Source of the DNA: Bacteroidota bacterium
Lineage (GTDB): Bacteria; Bacteroidota; Bacteroidia; Bacteroidales; Tannerellaceae
Length of the DNA stretch: 64,000 nt
Assembly: GCA_023429375.1 (NCBI GenBank)
Contig: JAEYVY010000022.1
Location: 62,001 to 126,000, forward strand
Direction: 5' to 3'
The notes under the pieces are model-generated. The model worked only from the letters and a program-made list of their open reading frames with translations, ran no database searches and was not told where the DNA came from. Below are positions 61,863 to 64,000 of this stretch, in pieces (positions within the stretch are counted from its first letter, which is position 1; the number at the start of each line of letters is the position of its first letter). The position numbers were made by a program, and so were the translations under genes.

Positions 61863-61965
61863 ATGCCGGTTATGGATAATTCATATTAATTCTGCTTGAA
61901 GGTAGACGTATCTGACTATATTTGGTTTTTAATCACTAGTAAAAACTAAATTTAAGGTATTGCCT

Positions 61966-62634
61966 ATGAATAAAATCCCTGTTCCTGTGATTGAATCGGC
62001 TTTACGTAAAAAGCCAGTCAAGATGCCTGAGGAAATATACCAAGCAAGCGGTATTTCTATTTTTGGCAAACGGTTAAAGTCACTGGTCTTCACAACGGAT
62101 TTGGCAATTATTAAAAATAATAATGCCGATGGAGTCATTGCTGTTTATCCTTTTACCCCTCAGATAGCCATAAATCAGGCCATGATAGAGATTTCTCCAA
62201 CGCCTGTGTTCTGTGGTGTAGGGGGAGGGATAACAAGCGGTCAACGTTCGATTGATATTGCAATTAATGCTGAGTTGACCGGTGCGTATGGTGTAGTGCT
62301 GAATGCTCCAACACCAAATGAACTAATCTCAGAAATGAAGTTGAGGCTGGATATACCGATAGTAATAACAGTGGTATCCGAAAAAGAAGATGTTGAAGCG
62401 AGAATTAAGGCCGGAGTATCAATTTTAAATGTATCAGGAGGTGCGAATACGACTCAGATAGTGCGTAATATTAGGATGAAATTTCCGGAGTTTCCAATTA
62501 TTGCGACCGGAGGGCCTACTCCTGACAGTATTTTGCGAACGATTGAAGCCGGAGCGAATATGATTACGTATACACCGCCGACTACAGGTGAGTTGTTTTC
62601 AGTGATTATGGATGCTTATAGAGAGAAGCTATAA
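61966..62634 (+). CDS. Putative TIM-barrel phosphate-binding protein
   Basis: I do not recognise a characterised family with certainty. The 222-residue protein has alternating strand/helix pattern of a (beta/alpha)8 barrel and a C-terminal phosphate-binding GGPTPDSILRTIEAGANMITYT, as in ribulose-phosphate epimerase-like or NanE-like enzymes; FCGVGGGITSGQRS is a second Gly-rich loop. There is no signal peptide. The start is the ATG at 61966, not the earlier TTG. It is monocistronic behind the candidate RNA, and terminates at a bidirectional hairpin. Function should be left open. Confidence 0.7.
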   Translation: MNKIPVPVIESALRKKPVKMPEEIYQASGISIFGKRLKSLVFTTDLAIIKNNNADGVIAVYPFTPQIAINQAMIEISPTPVFCGVGGGITSGQRSIDIAINAELTGAYGVVLNAPTPNELISEMKLRLDIPIVITVVSEKEDVEARIKAGVSILNVSGGANTTQIVRNIRMKFPEFPIIATGGPTPDSILRTIEAGANMITYTPPTTGELFSVIMDAYREKL

Positions 62635-62640
62635 AAAAAT

Positions 62641-62665
62641 CGGGACATGCATTTTGCATGTCCCG
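62641..62665. terminator. Bidirectional rho-independent terminator
   Basis: CGGGACATGCA / TGCATGTCCCG, a perfect 11-bp stem with TTT loop. On the minus strand it is followed by ATTTTTTTATAG (strong, for rubrerythrin); on the plus strand by GTCTTGTTTC (weaker, for the TIM-barrel gene). Confidence 0.92.
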
Positions 62666-62675
62666 GTCTTGTTTC

Positions 62676-63257
62676 TTAGTAATTTTCCTTCATCGGTTCG
62701 AAGTAAGCTTGTGGATGCTCGCAAGCAGGACACATCTTCAATGCTTTCTTTCCTTTATAGAGGTAACCACAGTTGCGGCATTGCCATACGATTTCTTCGT
62801 CACGTTCGAAAGCTTTACCTTCTGTAAGATTAGCTAGCAACTTACGATAACGTCTTTCGTGCTCAGCTTCTACGGTAGCAATCATGCGGAATGCTACGGC
62901 AATTTTCTTGAATCCTTCTTCTTCTGCAATTCTTGCGAATTCCGGATATAGTTCAGCCCACTCTTCGTTTTCTCCAGCTGCTGCAGCTGCAAGATTATCC
63001 ATTGTAGTGCCGATCACACCAGCAGGATAAGAAGCTGTGATTTCTACCATGCCACCTTCCAAGAACTTAAAGAATCTTTTTGCGTGTTCTTTTTCTTGTT
63101 CGGCAGTTTCCATGAATACGCCTGCTATTTGTTCGTAGCCTTCTTTTTTGGCTATACTAGCAAAAAACGTATAACGTGTTCTTGCTTGAGACTCTCCAGC
63201 AAATGCTTTAAGCAAGTTTTGCTCGGTGCGAGTTCCTTTGATACTTTTTTCTTCCAT
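62676..63257 (-). CDS. rbr: Rubrerythrin
   Basis: Reduces hydrogen peroxide in anaerobes; electrons come via rubredoxin or NADH:rubredoxin reductase. The 193-residue protein has a ferritin-like di-iron domain (about 1-150; SIKGTRTEQNLLKAFAGESQARTRYTFFA, AEQEKEHAKRFF and AEHERRYRKLLANL with E/H ligands) and a C-terminal rubredoxin-like Fe(Cys)4 domain WQCRNCGYLYKG...MCPACEHPQAYF (two CxxC). Minus-strand TATTTTTG at 63325-63332 may be its -7 box, about 68 bases upstream. Confidence 0.96.
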   Translation of the reverse strand: MEEKSIKGTRTEQNLLKAFAGESQARTRYTFFASIAKKEGYEQIAGVFMETAEQEKEHAKRFFKFLEGGMVEITASYPAGVIGTTMDNLAAAAAGENEEWAELYPEFARIAEEEGFKKIAVAFRMIATVEAEHERRYRKLLANLTEGKAFERDEEIVWQCRNCGYLYKGKKALKMCPACEHPQAYFEPMKENY

Positions 63258-63324
63258 AACACTATAGTATTTAAAATGATATTATTATCGCTAGAATCAA
63301 AACACGATTCTCATCGTATTTGAA

Positions 63325-63332
63325 CAAAAATA
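63325..63332 (-). promoter_or_regulatory. Possible -7 promoter box for rubrerythrin
   Basis: Minus-strand TATTTTTG matches TAnnTTTG; a TTG lies 16 bases upstream rather than 19-21. The leader would be about 60 bases. Confidence 0.45.
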
Positions 63333-63442
63333 ATCAATTCCTGCCGAACAAGTATATGAATCCAGATAAAATTAATAACAAAACGATATTAATTTTCTGT
63401 TTATTCACATAAATTTGGCTCTTTAGTGGCGTTCTGTTTTTT

Positions 63443-64000
63443 TTATTTCTTTGGGTAGCCAACAGGATTATTCAGCATAGGTACCTGAGAATCTGTTAGA
63501 TTTAATACTTTCTTCAACCCATCGTTATCCATAGACATACGTGGAACAGTCGATAAGCCTTTACCTGAACAGAAAAGGTTAATATTCTGAGAAACGATTC
63601 CAGCATCTAATGCACCCATCTGAAAAGCTCTGTCTCCGAGGTTTGCTCCAAACTTAGCTAAGTCGGATACTAAAACCAATCCTACAGGAGGTGTAGCAGA
63701 CGCTTGTGTGACACGTGGGTTGGAAATAAGTGCACGGTGGTCGCCCGTAGCAATGCCTTTTAATTTATTTGCGCTGGCATCATAAAGATAAACTCCGTCT
63801 TTCATTAAAACATAAATGTCTACATCTTGCTTGTTCATCGCAGATGGTGCTGTGCGTCTTCCGTCCGGTCGATTGATGCCGTTGGCTGCCCATAATAAAT
63901 CCGAGAGGTCTTGAAGGCTTAGCTCCTTCGAATCAAATTCACGATCCGAATGGCGGTCTGCAAATGCTTGCATGATGGCTTTGCCTCCGGTTTTGTTCGG
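63443..64000 (-). CDS. Nitroreductase family protein, C-terminal part (5' end outside window)
   Basis: The frame stays open to the right window edge (P-N-K-T-G-G-K-A-I precedes the first in-window Met), so the N-terminus with any signal peptide is outside. Visible residues show a nitroreductase/SagB-type FMN fold: ADRHSDREFDSKELSLQDLSDLLWAANGINRPDGRRTAPSAMNKQ (FMN-binding Arg and Ser), MGALDAGIVSQNINLFCSGKGLSTVPR, and the C-terminal PVGYPKK. Such enzymes reduce nitro compounds, quinones or dehydrogenate peptides using FMN. Substrate not determinable. No terminator is obvious downstream in the 185-base gap. Confidence 0.88.
   Translation of the reverse strand, partial: PNKTGGKAIMQAFADRHSDREFDSKELSLQDLSDLLWAANGINRPDGRRTAPSAMNKQDVDIYVLMKDGVYLYDASANKLKGIATGDHRALISNPRVTQASATPPVGLVLVSDLAKFGANLGDRAFQMGALDAGIVSQNINLFCSGKGLSTVPRMSMDNDGLKKVLNLTDSQVPMLNNPVGYPKK

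Larger units (their letters stand above)
61607..61965. other. 359-base intergenic region upstream of the TIM-barrel gene
   Basis: No protein gene: the only plus-strand frame, from a TTG at 61690, starts on the promoter's -33 box. The region contains a strong promoter (61690-61719), a candidate structured RNA (61725-61862) with a T-rich tail, and about 100 bases of plain AT-rich sequence before the next start codon. Confidence 0.6.

Noticed and set aside
61690..61899. A 69-codon plus-strand frame beginning with TTG
   Set aside because: Its start is the -33 box of a promoter and it overlaps an RNA-like hairpin; composition and hydrophobicity are not protein-like.

Overview
This window is a stretch of ordinary chromosome from a Bacteroidales bacterium, most likely Parabacteroides or a close relative (the genus is an inference). 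The evidence is the TAnnTTTG promoter -7 boxes in front of many genes, occasionally with a TTTG/TTG box about 19 bases upstream; the near absence of Shine-Dalgarno sites; a C-terminal type IX secretion sorting domain; a CarboxypepD_reg/TonB-dependent receptor; and families typical of the order (DUF4292, DUF3822, ATP-type PEP carboxykinase). About 50 genes fill roughly 93% of the sequence. I see no rRNA, tRNA, CRISPR array, insertion sequence or prophage.

Layout. 1-4183: end of dut, then a tightly overlapping TPR / DUF4292 lipoprotein / EnvC-like operon (+). 4199-14764 (-): secreted trypsin-like protease, NagX-like acyltransferase, SulP transporter, family 2 glycosyltransferase, ahcY, acyl-CoA ligase and its XRE-cupin regulator. 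15002-16548 (+): frr and rsgA. 16549-26239 (-): dgt, sirtuin, M16 protease, esterase, an alpha-oxoamine synthase and rpsA. 26551-30870 (+): TonB-dependent receptor and cardiolipin synthase. 30842-32861 (-): rsmD, DUF3822, a small membrane protein. 32956-36648 (+): RecD-like helicase and RNase R. 36816-39573 (-): dusB, and a DUF47/PiT phosphate pair. 39825-46962: MFS transporter (+), sugar kinase (-), amino-acid permease, FecCD/ATPase ABC pair and MATE exporter (+). 46965-51108 (-): aroQ-pyk-O-methyltransferase-rbfA-LolC-like operon. 51223-62634 (+): xerD, pckA, redoxin lipoprotein, YifB, metG, a two-gene amino-sugar pathway, and a TIM-barrel protein behind a probable structured RNA. 62676-64000 (-): rubrerythrin and the end of a nitroreductase.

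The genes are mainly housekeeping: translation (frr, rsgA, rpsA, rbfA, metG, rsmD, dusB, rnr), central metabolism (pyk, pckA, aroQ, ahcY), envelope and transport. No obvious new enzyme system is present. The most interesting material is non-coding: a promoter followed by an RNA-like hairpin with a GNRA loop at 61690-61862, a two-site 22-bp tandem repeat family (18639-18705 and 52359-52425), and a four-unit inverted repeat cluster between rnr and dusB.
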